NCBI GenBank assembly: GCA_963678705.1
Contig: OY783218.1
Span: 2,924,152 to 2,988,151, forward strand
DNA from: Panorpa germanica
Taxonomy: Eukaryota > Arthropoda > Insecta > Mecoptera > Panorpidae
Direction of reading: 5' to 3'
DNA length: 64,000 nt
Position numbers and translations under genes: made by a program. The notes below the pieces were generated by a model, which did no database searches, was not told the origin of the DNA, and saw only the letters and a program-made list of their open reading frames with translations. Of the stretch, positions 1-11,393 are shown in pieces. Position 1 is the stretch's first letter, and every line of letters starts with the position of its first letter.

Positions 1-1053
1 AAACTGTGCGCAAAACCGAGTTAGGTTATAAAGGTTAATAACAAATTATTCACGATTAATTTATACATCAACTACATCAGTTGCAAATTATATTCATTTA
101 TCTATAAATCATAACTTGACACATGAATTAAACGGTTAATTATATTAGGGCCCGGACACTCTCTAACAAATTTTTTGTACAAAATTTGGCATCATTTTGA
201 CATGTGGCGGTCTCATAACGGAAAATTGGAACTAGCAGATTTTTGTGGGAGGAGCCCATATTTCGAATTTAATTATTATAAAATTTAAAAATAAAATTTT
301 TTTTTTTAAGTGCAATAACTTTTGAGAGTTATTACCACTTAAAAAAATATTAATTTACAACTTATTCAACCTTATTACCATTTTAGTAAAAGAGTTTAAT
401 TTTAGTTATAATATATTCTTTATTATTCATACACAATAACTATTATACGGGTAAGAATACAAATTCATTAAAAAAGTTGTATTACAATCCCAAAAATATG
501 TAAATACTTAAAACGTCGACGAAGAATTAAAGGTATATGTTTTATATACCATAAATTTCTGTACATAAACAGTAAATTTAACTTTACTTTTAAAGATTAT
601 ATAATGTTACATATCAAATTACGATAGTAGCAAAAGATATTTATTAAAGTCTTTTGCATTTATTTAATGATAATGTAGCAGAATTATGTTAAATTTCGGT
701 AAATAATAAAACGTTAACTAATTAATAAATCAGTTAACATTTTGAGTTTAAAGGAATAGAAAAAGAAATACTAAACAGAAAATAATAATGTAAACGTTAA
801 TGTTCTAAGTTATGCACGTATACCTTTAATTCTAGCTTTATAAAAATCTGTAGCCCCTCATTTGCTTTAATATAAATCAAAGCGTAGATCATTTCCTTTC
901 AGCAAGGTATTCATATTGCCACATGATTTATTTGACAGAGTTCTAATAGCTGCATAATATTATTTTTCACCAGCATAGTATAGTATTCTGCTTTGTTCTG
1001 CAAATAGTGCAGCATCGTTAGACTGGATCACTTCTTGTAGCAAACATTCGGTA
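1..1053. other. AT-rich stretch, no gene seen
   Basis: I see no convincing coding exon, RNA gene or repeat end here. It is AT-rich spacer downstream of the transposase relic at 1054-1885. Confidence 0.4.
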
Positions 1054-1885
1054 TCAAGTTCCTACAGCTATCCTCAAATATTCGTCTAAAATAAATATAA
1101 CATGAAGCACCTTAAAAAAGATTAGGTCTATTGAATTATATTAATCAAACGCTTACCAGATTTATAGTCTTCAATACATTTGTTACATGATGGTTTCAGT
1201 TCTTTCATAATTTTCAAAGTAAGAGCATCGTACATCGAGTGCTCCTGAGGGGCACAGTATACTGGGTCTATCGGATTTTCAATGGCAATACAGTTACCGG
1301 TGTCGTTCCATAATGAATTTGCTTGTGTTAGGAACACAACTTTAATCTTTAATGTTAGGAAGCATCAACTTTATCAAGACAATTGCCATAATCATATTCA
1401 CAATTTGTACCAAATACCTTAAGTACACTTTAATATGTTATTAAAAATAAATATAGGACAAGCAAAACTGATAAGTACTCGGCATTAACATTCCTACCAT
1501 TACGGGACCTTATCTGTTCAAAGAAATGTTCAAGTACGCGTCCTTGGTTTACATGTTTCAATAAAAGTTTATAAAAACGAAAAGTTCTTTGTAGCCTATT
1601 GCAAAAAACTTTGACATTATCAATGCCAAATTCTTAAGACACGTAATTTTATTGTTAACTTGACTAGTCTTTAAAAGTATTGCTTTCATATTTCTAATAG
1701 TTCGTAGATGTTTATTCCAAAACGCTTTGCGTGGTGAATTTTCTTCTAGTGAGCTTTAGGATGGTTTTCTCACTTTATCCTCCTGATTATGATTAAAACC
1801 ATTTAAACTATCGAACAGATGATCGCAAAGGAGAAGGAATTCTCCAGTACAGTTAGTATATTTTTCTAAGAGTTGTCTTGCAGAC
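1054..1885 (-). pseudogene. P-element/THAP9-like DNA transposase remnant
   Basis: Three minus-strand stretches read like the catalytic and C-terminal part of P-element/THAP9 transposases. Around 1795-1885 the peptide includes TGEFLLLCDHLFDSLNG. Around 1485-1555 it includes VLEHFFEQIRSRNGRN, like the family motif LSQDxLExFFxxIRSRxG. A third piece at 1157-1342 ends in a CNKC pair, has GT-AG borders, and joins a terminal exon-like piece with a stop at 1054-1056. Between the pieces the frame is broken by stops and shifts, so this is a dead copy of a plain DNA transposon or of a domesticated derivative. No THAP domain, terminal repeats or target duplication were found. Family assignment rests on the motifs and is moderately secure. 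Confidence 0.5.
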
Positions 1886-2984
1886 CTAAATTGAAAAAAA
1901 AGAGTCAACGATAAGGTTAAAGAAAACAGATTTGTTTGTAATATAAATAAATGTACTAGAAGACATTTGAAGTAAATGCATTCCTACTCATTGAGTTAAT
2001 ATTTGTACTGCATGTCTACTACATGTTTTCAATCTCGGAATTATGTTCTTCTTGACGTGTCACTAAGTTATGTGTCCCGGGAATGTTTTTCGGGTATGAA
2101 CCTCTCTTACGACTCTTCTATATACTGCACAATTAGGTTTCCATGTGTTAAAACATAAGTGTAAGTGCTATCCAAAAATGTCATTACTGATGTACTTCAT
2201 AATAGGAGAAACTTCATACAGAGGATTGAACCACTGTTATCGTTGAGTACTGCACCTGATAAAAATGATAAAAGATGTTATTACTAAAGTCTTATATTTT
2301 GTTTTTAATGTATTACTTTGAACACTAAGTGCAGAAATGGTTACTTCAAATATTTGAATTGTTTCGAGCTCTTTCTTCCATTAAATCCTCCTTGGCTTTG
2401 AGTTGAACGATGAATCCCTGAAAATAACGAGTGTTATACATTATTTATTCAAGATATAGAAATATAATCATGATCATGATCCAAATTAATTGTCATTGGT
2501 CAAACAAGGAAGATTCTATTTTTGTGATTTAATTATAGAAAAATGTAATATGGATTTTTTGTACTTACAATTATTTCTTGTACTTGGGCCCTCACACAAC
2601 ACTGGTAGATTAACCACATTATTCAGAAGTCTAGTCCTGCTTATTTTAAAATATTTATACACAAGTTTCGCACTTGCTGAATTTTGACATCATTTGACAT
2701 AAGCAGCATTTGCATATTTGAATTTTGACGGTTGTTCACGATTGTTGCCGATAATTGTCGATAATTATATTATTCAGTATTACCCAGTATTACCCATTCG
2801 ATATAGTTGTACCCGCGTTTAAAAAAAAACTGTTAAGTTGGTTTAAATTACATATATAACAGCAATTAATGTACTCCGGGAACATTTATTTTACGATTTC
2901 TGTTACGTTTATTATTTGTTGCATTAATTAAAATTTAATTTATCTAAAGTGTTACTTGTAATTAGCATACATTTGAAAAAAATG
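1886..2984. other. AT-rich spacer, possible further transposase debris
   Basis: No supported gene. A short minus-strand stretch near 2330-2400 reads as a charged, coiled-coil-like peptide after an AG, and could be more of the transposase relic. I could not link it. Confidence 0.3.
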
Positions 2985-3224
2985 GGTAATTATTAGATGC
3001 GACTATCCTCTTTTGTTTTCACTTTGTAAAAAAAACTACTGCATTTTTGTATGTTTTATTATGCTTATTGTATTCTCAAAACATGTCAAAATCACTACGT
3101 AATATTTATTTTACCACTTTTAATTAAGAAATAGGAGATATTGAGGGTTAAAATTGACTAAAAAATGTGACATTTGACATTATTTTACGAAAACAAAAGA
3201 GGATAGTCGCATCTAATAATTACC
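2985..3224. mobile_element. 240-bp MITE with 35-bp inverted ends and 8-bp target duplication
   Basis: The left end (2985-3019) and right end (3190-3224) are near-perfect inverted repeats beginning GGTAATTATTAGATGCGAC. The 8-mer AAAAAATG directly flanks both ends (2977-2984 and 3225-3232). An 8-bp duplication fits hAT, P or Merlin superfamilies; the GG start resembles Merlin more than hAT. The element is too short to code for anything. Confidence 0.8.
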
Positions 3225-3636
3225 AAAAAATGTATATGAAAATAGTGTTGCGTTAATTTCTGGTGTAAATTTTTATTATCATGTGCTAAATAATAAATTA
3301 CTATCATGTACTAAATGACCCCATCCATAGTTTGCATAGACCTAACATTACCTGTTCGTTACCTGTTACACAGTGCCGTGCATGTTTTTTTTTTTATGTT
3401 TTTCAGAGAATAAATATAATTAATATTTTGAATAAACAAGACCGTTTTGTAAGAGATTCTGATCTGTATTAAATTGTTTTTAGTAACCTTCTTTTGTTAT
3501 TTGCAAAATTACATGCAAGTAAAAACATTGCTTGCAATTGCAATCTTACTAAATCTCAATAGTTTTACGTCAATTTAAAATATGTTATGATTTGCATATG
3601 CTCGCGTGTTACATTCGGATTCAGTTATAAAATGTA

Positions 3637-4689
3637 ATGTGTGTGATAATGGGCTGGGCAAATCAGCATTTGTTGGCCGTCGGAACGGCACTCGCACTAT
3701 GTATTCTTTCTTTCGTTTACGTTTTCCTTTTTCCGCTATACGGCGTCGTCGGACCTCCCTACAATGTAAGACCGCTAATAGAGTACGAGCAATCCCTATG
3801 TACAGAAAATCTCAGTCGCTTGCTTGTACCGAAAGCGTGGAAACGCCACTGCCCTCTAAGGGGGATCGTCACCGTGGCACAGGCCGGGCGACTGGGTAAT
3901 CAGATCTGGGAATACGCTACAGTGTGGGCATTGGCTCGACGAACATGTTTGGAGCCCTACGTCCCTCGCTGTATCCGCACTACCCTCGACACCGTGTTTG
4001 TAGGCCTCAGCATCCCCCCTTTGGGATATATAGCCCATTGTCCAATGCCCGGTCAATGGGACCATTCCTGGAATGTGAGTCAATCTGACAGAGAGCCCCG
4101 CAGCATTGTTCTGCCTGGCTACATTACGTCGGCAGATCTCGTACTGGCTTGGGGAGACGATATTCGCCATGAGCTGAAGTTTCGACCAAAACTGATTGCC
4201 ACCAGTCAAGATATTTTGAGGGATGCTGAACGCAGACTGAAGAGATCGGGTGGTCTGACATGCACAGAGAACGTCACTGTTTTTGTTGGAATCCATGTTC
4301 GTCGCACTGATTACCGCGAATACTTGCAACGGACTCTCCAGCGACCCCTTGTCGGCACGGAATACTTTCAGATGGCCATGAATCACTTTGAGAATAAGTA
4401 CGGCGACTGTGTGGCCTTCATCATCGTCAGCGACGACATCAAGTGGTGCACGAACAACCTGTTCACCAACAGAAGCAACGTGGCACTAGCAACTTCAAAC
4501 GGGGAACCAAACTTTGCAGGACTGGATCTAGCTGTTATGGCATCATGCAATCACTCCATAATAGATTATGGAACCTTTGGAGTATGGGGCGCAATTCTTG
4601 CAGCTGGAGAAACTGTTCTTTATAATATTTCCGAACACTCGTCGGTTCGGGTAAGCGAACTCCTTCCCAACTGGCATATTATTAGTTAA
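3637..4689 (+). CDS. Galactoside alpha-1,2-fucosyltransferase (GT11), intronless
   Basis: A 350-residue protein that should transfer fucose from GDP-fucose to the 2-position of galactose on glycans in the Golgi. A short N-tail and one hydrophobic anchor (about residues 9-35) give type II topology. The GT11 blocks are all present: GRLGNQIWEYAT near residue 85, VGIHVRRTDY near 218 (the GDP-fucose-binding HxRRxD motif), and the C-terminal SCNHSIIDYGTFGVWGA near 304. Several N-glycosylation sequons are visible. The first ATG gives MCVIMGW; the second, at 3649, is also plausible. A TCAGTT initiator-like motif lies about 20 bp upstream. The reading frame is a single exon and is GC-richer than the surrounding AT-rich DNA, which suggests retroposition or transfer, although intronless GT11 genes also occur in other animals. 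It looks intact. Confidence 0.9.
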   Translation: MCVIMGWANQHLLAVGTALALCILSFVYVFLFPLYGVVGPPYNVRPLIEYEQSLCTENLSRLLVPKAWKRHCPLRGIVTVAQAGRLGNQIWEYATVWALARRTCLEPYVPRCIRTTLDTVFVGLSIPPLGYIAHCPMPGQWDHSWNVSQSDREPRSIVLPGYITSADLVLAWGDDIRHELKFRPKLIATSQDILRDAERRLKRSGGLTCTENVTVFVGIHVRRTDYREYLQRTLQRPLVGTEYFQMAMNHFENKYGDCVAFIIVSDDIKWCTNNLFTNRSNVALATSNGEPNFAGLDLAVMASCNHSIIDYGTFGVWGAILAAGETVLYNISEHSSVRVSELLPNWHIIS

Positions 4690-6332
4690 GTAAATGTATG
4701 TGCCATAATCTCTGAAACGATTTAGCAAACCAGGTAATTTCAAGTTTACAACATTTAGATTAAAGAGACTGTGGCCAAATCAAGTCATTCTATTATGTCT
4801 AAAGCGGAAGTATAAATATGTTTCGTCATAGTAAATATGTTTCAATCTACATATTTATAAATGCGAGGTCAAACACTTACGAATTTATCCGATTTGAGGT
4901 GTGGATTCGCTCATATGCATAATAATATAACATAATAGACCGTTAACAAAAAAATATAATAATTACTATTTTAATAAGTTTAATAAGTATAAACTAACAA
5001 TGACCAGGATTCATTCATTCTTTCTTAGAACAATTCGAGTTATATATTTGGTAAATTAGTCTAAAGAATAATAGCAATAGCTATAAGTAGAATACCGAAA
5101 GTGCAACTTTTTATACTTTTGTTTCCTCGAAAAAATTATTAATTATTCTGTAAATAAAATGTAATTAAGAATAACTTATACAAACAACGAATTTTTATAA
5201 CTTGTCACTAATAATAAAAAAATGAATAAACTAATGCTTTAGGACGGATTTAAAAAGGTTTGCTTGGGTGTATAAACAGTTTACCCTTTGTTTTATAATT
5301 TTTTTATCTCTTCGCCAAAACACAAATATATTATAGAACAACAGTCATTTTTCAATAGAACACAAAAATAACTTAATAACGAAATGTCCAGCAGAGAAAT
5401 TCTGGTATAGAAACTATTTTTTCTTGAATAGAATGTCTCGAAGAATAGAATCGAAGTATTTTCATAGAAACAACTGCAAGACTTCTACTTCATATAAAAA
5501 TCACAGACATGTTTACACACAAAATATATGAAGGTCAATGAGATAATAGTTGTAAGTTGTGTTCCAAACAAATATTAAAATTTTGTTTATCTAAATCTTT
5601 TTTTAAATGATTAGAATATCATGAATTTACAACAATTTTTAATGAATGTATTGAAAATTGTTCAAGAACAAACATCAAAAGAGTTTACACATTACAAATT
5701 TTGATAATAATTTAAACATAAAATTAATAAACATCTATTTGGCACGAAAGAAAAAGTATCTTTTAAAACGCAAAAAATATCTTTGTATACGAACCAGTTG
5801 CCTCAGTGTTTAAAAGTAATAAAAAAGCAATTATTACAAATTTACAGGTATTTACAGGTATCGAAGTATTTTCATAGAAACAACTGCAATAATATTTGGA
5901 ACTTAATTTTAAAAAAATCACAGATAAACTAGACTAAGCACTTTTTAACATTATAAAACAAAAGCAACTGGAAAATATAGTTTAAATCAATTATATTATC
6001 TTTGACGGTTTAGAAACCACAAATGACAAACCGCTCAGTAAAACATCAGGTAAAATAAACAGCATGACAATGTAATTGCGCGCCATATTTTTTCATTTAA
6101 ACAATAAAATAAAAACAAAAGATTATAATGAAAACATTTAATTAAAAGTAAAGAAGTCTGTAATTTTCTTTAATATAAAACACTTACATTAATAATAATT
6201 TTTTTAAATTTATTTCATTTAACGTCGGTCTAAATCTGATACCAGCCCTATCACTGACGACTATTATCTGTTTATACATGAGTATTAAAATTTTGAGCTA
6301 TTGTTCATTTACAGATTGATAGTATATGTCAA
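4690..6332. other. AT-rich spacer with a 29-bp direct repeat
   Basis: No gene seen. A 29-bp sequence starting TCGAAGTATTTTCATAGAAA occurs exactly at 5451-5479 and 5861-5889. The rest is low-complexity AT-rich DNA containing the fucosyltransferase 3' flank and several AATAAA motifs. Confidence 0.5.
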
Positions 6333-8614
6333 TCAGGAGTAATTACTTAAACCTTTATGAGTTCTCATGTGTACAGTAAGTGCTCCCTTTTGGGTAAATG
6401 CTTTTTGGCAAATAAAGCACTCATGCGGTTTCTCTCCTGTATGAGTCATACGGTGATTTCTTAATACTTTAGAATACGCAAAACTTCTTGGGCATATATC
6501 ACATACGAAGGGACGATCCGCTGTAAAAAGAAACAATATTAATTCTAATTTTTTTTAAATAATTGGATTGACGTTATAAATTTGTTTAATAAATATTTAT
6601 ATAAAGATTGCATTTATATTTGTAGTAAGAATGTGTAAAAACATAAATTATTGAACTCAATACCTGCTGAACAGTTACTTCTATTTAAGGTTTATCTAAT
6701 ATAACAAAAGATAGTTTTTACGTAAACTACAACGTTTCGTGACTTATTTAAAGCTATTTAAAAAATAAAGTCATATTTTTCGCACTAACATAATCATTAC
6801 ATTTCTAAAGGAGAACTTTTAAGGATTATAAGATCTTAAGCAGTTCTTTTTAAAGTTTTTTTTTTATTTTCCATGTTTTGTGTTTAACTTAGCAACCGAA
6901 CACGTAAAATATAGCGCTTAGAAAATATTTCGTTTCTTTCTATTATATTTACGAGAAATAAGGAATACAACATTTATAAAAAGAAATACGAACCCATGTG
7001 GGATTTCTTATGCTCGTTCAAGTGACTTCTTGTTTTGAAACATTTCTTACAGTGGGAACAAATAAATGGTTTTTCACCAGTATGACTGCGTACATGTGTC
7101 GTTAATTCACTTTTTGTTGCAAATAATTTTCCACAAAGAGAACAAACGAAATTTTTAAATGACGCATGTCTTAAGACATGATTTTTAAGAAAATTTTGTG
7201 ACTTGAAACGTTTTCCACATATCTCACACGGAAAAGGTGTATCTGATGAATGTGTAAGAAGATGACTCTAAAAATTAAAGAAAAAATTTATTATTACAAA
7301 GTATTTTGTTTCTGCTAAGCTGTTAACTTACTGTGAGGCCATTTCCTTGGACAAAAGATTTTCCACACACATCGCATATATATTGTCTGATATTAGCGTG
7401 GATTCGCATGTGTTGTGAAAGCGACGTGGAGTAAGTAAATTGTTTGTCACAGATGCTGCAGTGATATTTCTTAACGTCATTGTGCTACAAACACATTAAA
7501 TTCAAAGTATCAATTACCCTGCGCTAGAAGACATTCCCTTCAAGAATACGTTACCTTTAACATATGCCTTCTTAAACTCCTAATATTAGAAAAATCTTTT
7601 CCACACTGTTTGCAGACTTCTGGCTAAAACAATAATAATTGGGAAATAGCTTATAATTTTTTTTGATATAAATTATGTATTTATTATTACCTTCTTGCCT
7701 TCATGCATTCGAATATGTGCCTCCATACGATCCACACTTTTTAAGGCTTTTTGACAAATTGTGCACACAAGACATTTAATTCTTGTCTTATTTTTTCTCT
7801 TAGAAGGTTTTATATCTGTAGAATTTAATATTTTTTCTTTTAATGAAGAGTCATCTGTTATACTTTTTTCTGTGACTTCTTCGTCAACATCTTCTTCAAC
7901 GTTATTTCCATTATCATCACTACTGTAATTAAATGTGCTGTCTACATCTTTGCATATTATTGGCAAATCACTTTCATCGTGCGAAATATCAGAATGAGAC
8001 AGTCTCGATATATTGCCATTACTTACATTTTCACTGTTAGAAATTTTTTCAATATTTTGATCTAAAATCAATCAATAATCAATTGATAACAAACTCTCTT
8101 ACACAATAACAAAATAAAATGATTACAGACGCGTTGGTTTGCAGCATGTAAAATAATAGGTCTTTAATAATTAGGTGAAGTTAATTTAATGGAAACATAT
8201 TAGTTTAATAACTGTTAAGTTGCGTACCAAGGGCTTGATATTGAATGTTCAAAATACTTTCTTTTAATGTAGCATTAGAAGTAACGCATAATTGTTGAAA
8301 TTTAAAAGTGTTGTTTAAAGTTTGATAGCATTCTAAGCACAAATTCTCTGGTAATCCATCATCTTTCGAAACCTATTTAAATAAATAAATATAATTAATA
8401 CTATAAGTTTCATTGAAAAATAGAAAATACAAAAAGAAACTAAACGTGTGTTAATCAAACGTTTCTGTTTCTAATAATACCTAACCTCAATTGAAGTACA
8501 ACTTGTAAATATTGTTGCATTTTCATTACAAAATAAAGATTGTAAATGTTCAGCGTCTGTTTTTAAGCATGCACGACACATATCGTTTATTTGAATAAAT
8601 TCCATTGAACACAT
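6333..8614 (-). CDS. ZAD C2H2 zinc-finger transcription factor A
   Basis: Seven minus-strand exons: 8486-8614, 8228-8372, 7691-8061, 7555-7623, 7332-7484, 6994-7267 and 6333-6520. All borders are GT-AG and the total is 1329 nt (442 residues). The first two exons encode a ZAD dimerisation module, with CRAC near residue 13 and CLEC later supplying the four zinc-binding cysteines. An acidic linker follows, then nine C2H2 fingers, several joined by TGEKP-type linkers. The last finger is FICQKAFTQKGALTVHMRTH. Such proteins bind DNA in the nucleus and usually repress or organise transcription; the target is unknown. The start was taken at MCSMEF because family members begin close to the CRAC motif; an upstream frame extension exists but is hydrophobic and unlike the family. 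It is a paralogue of, and divergent from, the gene at 8768. Confidence 0.85.
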
Positions 8615-8767
8615 AATTAAATTTTCTAATGTTTTCACACAAGAAAATAAATTTTGACACTTAAGATTTAAACAGACATTTAAATGACAGTGACAGTTGA
8701 GTTCAAGCAAGTACAACAAAGTACAAGTTTGGCAAGTGTATTACTTCTTTTACTTTTTAATAATAAG
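8615..8767. promoter_or_regulatory. Shared divergent promoter of the two ZAD zinc-finger genes
   Basis: Only 153 bp separate the two opposing start codons, so this segment must hold both 5' leaders and promoters, or their core parts. I see no clear TATA box. Co-regulation of the pair is an inference from the spacing. Confidence 0.55.
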
Positions 8768-10741
8768 ATGACACATATTACTAACAAATCGTTTGAAATA
8801 AATAAAATATGTAGAGCTTGTTTGAATAATAAAGATTGCTTGGAACCTATTTGTAATTCATATTTAAAAGAACTTTTTATTGTGCTAACAAATTTAGAGG
8901 TTAGTTAATAAAATATTGATGGTAATATGACTTACTCATTAAAATAGATTTATTTTTAACTAAAATGCCTTTTTTTCAATTTAGATAAATGAAAATGATG
9001 GTCTACCTTCCAATTTGTGTTTAAATTGTGTGGAACGCCTAAACATTTGTTATTCTTTTCGGGAACAATGTATTAAAAATGATGTTATATTGAAAGAAAG
9101 TCAGGTATGATGGGCATGATGCAGTACATATTACAATTATAAATAATGTTTTTTTTTAATTATATTGTTTATCTCATTTCCAGAAAATAAAAACCGAAAA
9201 CTCGGATACTGCAGGTAGGGTTTATACCTTATATTTTGTAGTCAAATACGTTCTTTAAGAAAAGCTTTTCTTTTTAAGATATTTCATCCACTGGAAATGA
9301 AAATGAAGTTTCAATAAGTCATTTTTTGGAACTTTCATACATAGATAAATGCGACAATGTAAACTTAAGACCAGTAGTAACAAAGAGTATAAGTAAAACT
9401 TCTGCTATATTGGATATAAAAGAAGAAACAATAAATTGCGATTTGGTTAAAGACAACAATAGAAATGAACAGTTTCCTCATGAATCAAGTAAAATTAGTT
9501 CCAAAGAAAACGAAAATAATCAAACGAGTATTAGAAATCTTAGAAAATCAAAACGTACTTTAAAGTACTCCTGCAATTCTTGTGAAAAGAAATTTGATAT
9601 TTTAAATTCTTTAAAATCACATATTTTAGATGAACATACAACAGTTGAGAAATCACTGGATGATCCCAGGTTGGTGAAATGTTAGAATAAGACAAAAATA
9701 TGTAAAAGAAGAATTATTAATGAAAAATTTGAAATATGTATAGATCCCCGGAATCTCCAAAATCTAAACGAAAACACTCGGGAAAAAAGAAAAGCCTTGC
9801 ACAAAATTTCAATTTGAATCTCTCTTGTCCAAGTTGTTCACAAACGTTCAAAAAAGCTGACAGATTAGAAGCTCATTTTCGGGAGCATTTGGGCAAAAAG
9901 GTAGCAATTTTAAAATATTATGCAATATAGAACTCTTGTAGTAAAGAAAGTTAACATCAATCATTTATACTCATTGTTTTTTTTATTATTTTAGCCAGAA
10001 GTTTGTAAAGAGTGTAACGGGGAATTCGCAAATCGCAAAGCTTTAAAAAGGCATATGCTAAAGCACACTGGAGTCAGAAATCATGTTTGTTCGGAATGTG
10101 GAAAATGTTTTGCATATTTACAAGTTTTAAAAATGCATGAAAAAATCCATACGGGAATAAGAGCTTACATATGCGATGTCTGCGGAAACTCATTTCTTAC
10201 CAATAACAATTTAAAAGTAAGTCAACTAAAGTAACTAGCTTTAGTACAAAGTAATCCTGTATCTTTTAATAATAAATTCTTCTTATTTCTACAGCTACAT
10301 TACGCTAATAAACATAGTGACGAGCGACCTTTTTGCTGTGAGATATGCCCCCTAACTTTTAAGAATTCATCTGTATTAAAAATGCATATGTTTAGACACT
10401 CTGGTGTTAAAAATTTTATATGCACATTGTGTGGACATCGAACAGCAACTAAAGGAGAATTAACAGCGCATACTAAAACTCATAGTCAAGAAAAACCATT
10501 TGCTTGTACTACATGCTCTAAGAAATATAAGACTTCTAAAGAATTAGTAATTCACAACAGAATGCATACTGGGGAACGTCCATATTTATGTGATTTATGT
10601 CCCATGTCATTTACCATGCTTAAAATTTTGAAAAATCACAGAATGACTCACACTGGTGAAAAACCATTTGCCTGTAATGTGTGCCAAAGAGCATTTACAC
10701 AAAAAGTTACATTAAAAACTCATATGAAGACACATACTTAA
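8768..10741 (+). CDS. ZAD C2H2 zinc-finger transcription factor B
   Basis: Seven exons: 8768-8899, 8985-9104, 9184-9214, 9279-9669, 9744-9900, 9995-10216 and 10295-10741. All have GT-AG borders and total 1500 nt (499 residues). The N-terminal ZAD carries CRAC near residue 16 and CLNC in exon 2. A lysine- and serine-rich linker follows, then ten C2H2 fingers. The C-terminal fingers use canonical TGEKP/TGERP linkers and end FTQKVTLKTHMKTH. The finger-encoding exons start with the same PEVCK peptide as gene A, which indicates an inverted duplication. Role: nuclear sequence-specific DNA binding, target unknown. Poly(A)-signal-like AATAAAA lies about 30 bp after the stop. Confidence 0.87.
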
Positions 10742-11393
10742 GACATCACTGAAAGAAAATTAATTTGTAATAAAACATAAATATGTACTTATAATGTCTT
10801 TATTAGCTATATAATCGGCTCTAACGAAACAAGGATAACATTATTGATGTATTTTGTAAATAAGTGATAAGTAATTAAATAAACAAAATTTATTTAATAG
10901 AAAAACATATTCTATAATTTTGTAATATAATGTTTCATTTTGAATTTTACTTAAACATAAAAAGAGACATAAGATTGTATTTACAGATAATGAATAATTA
11001 TTGATATTATATAAAATTTGAAAGAATAACAAAGATAAAATATTAACATTTTGATAGACTATAAATATTCGTAATTGGAAGTTAAGCTACGCACTAAAGT
11101 TGTATCGATAGTGCAGTTCATTAGTGAGACATCTCCGATCATCAAAATTTGAGTCAAGTATGCAGTTAAATGTAAACTTATATCTTTTATTCGATTCAAA
11201 TGTCACATAACTATATTACTACATTATATAGCAGTAAAAAGCATTATCGAGTATCTCTGAAATATGCATACAAATCTAATATTGAATTCTACATTATCTC
11301 AAAACTTAATAGTCGGAGCTGTTTCACTGATGAACTGGACGATCGATATAACTTTAGTTCACTTATATATATTGTTTGCTATATAAATATATA
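10742..11393. other. AT-rich intergenic spacer
   Basis: Converging 3' flanks of the zinc-finger gene B and the repeat gene. I see no further coding exon or repeat. Confidence 0.4.

Noticed and set aside
3856-4386. Minus-strand frame of 176 codons inside the fucosyltransferase gene
   Set aside because: Shadow of the GT11 coding strand, with no family similarity.
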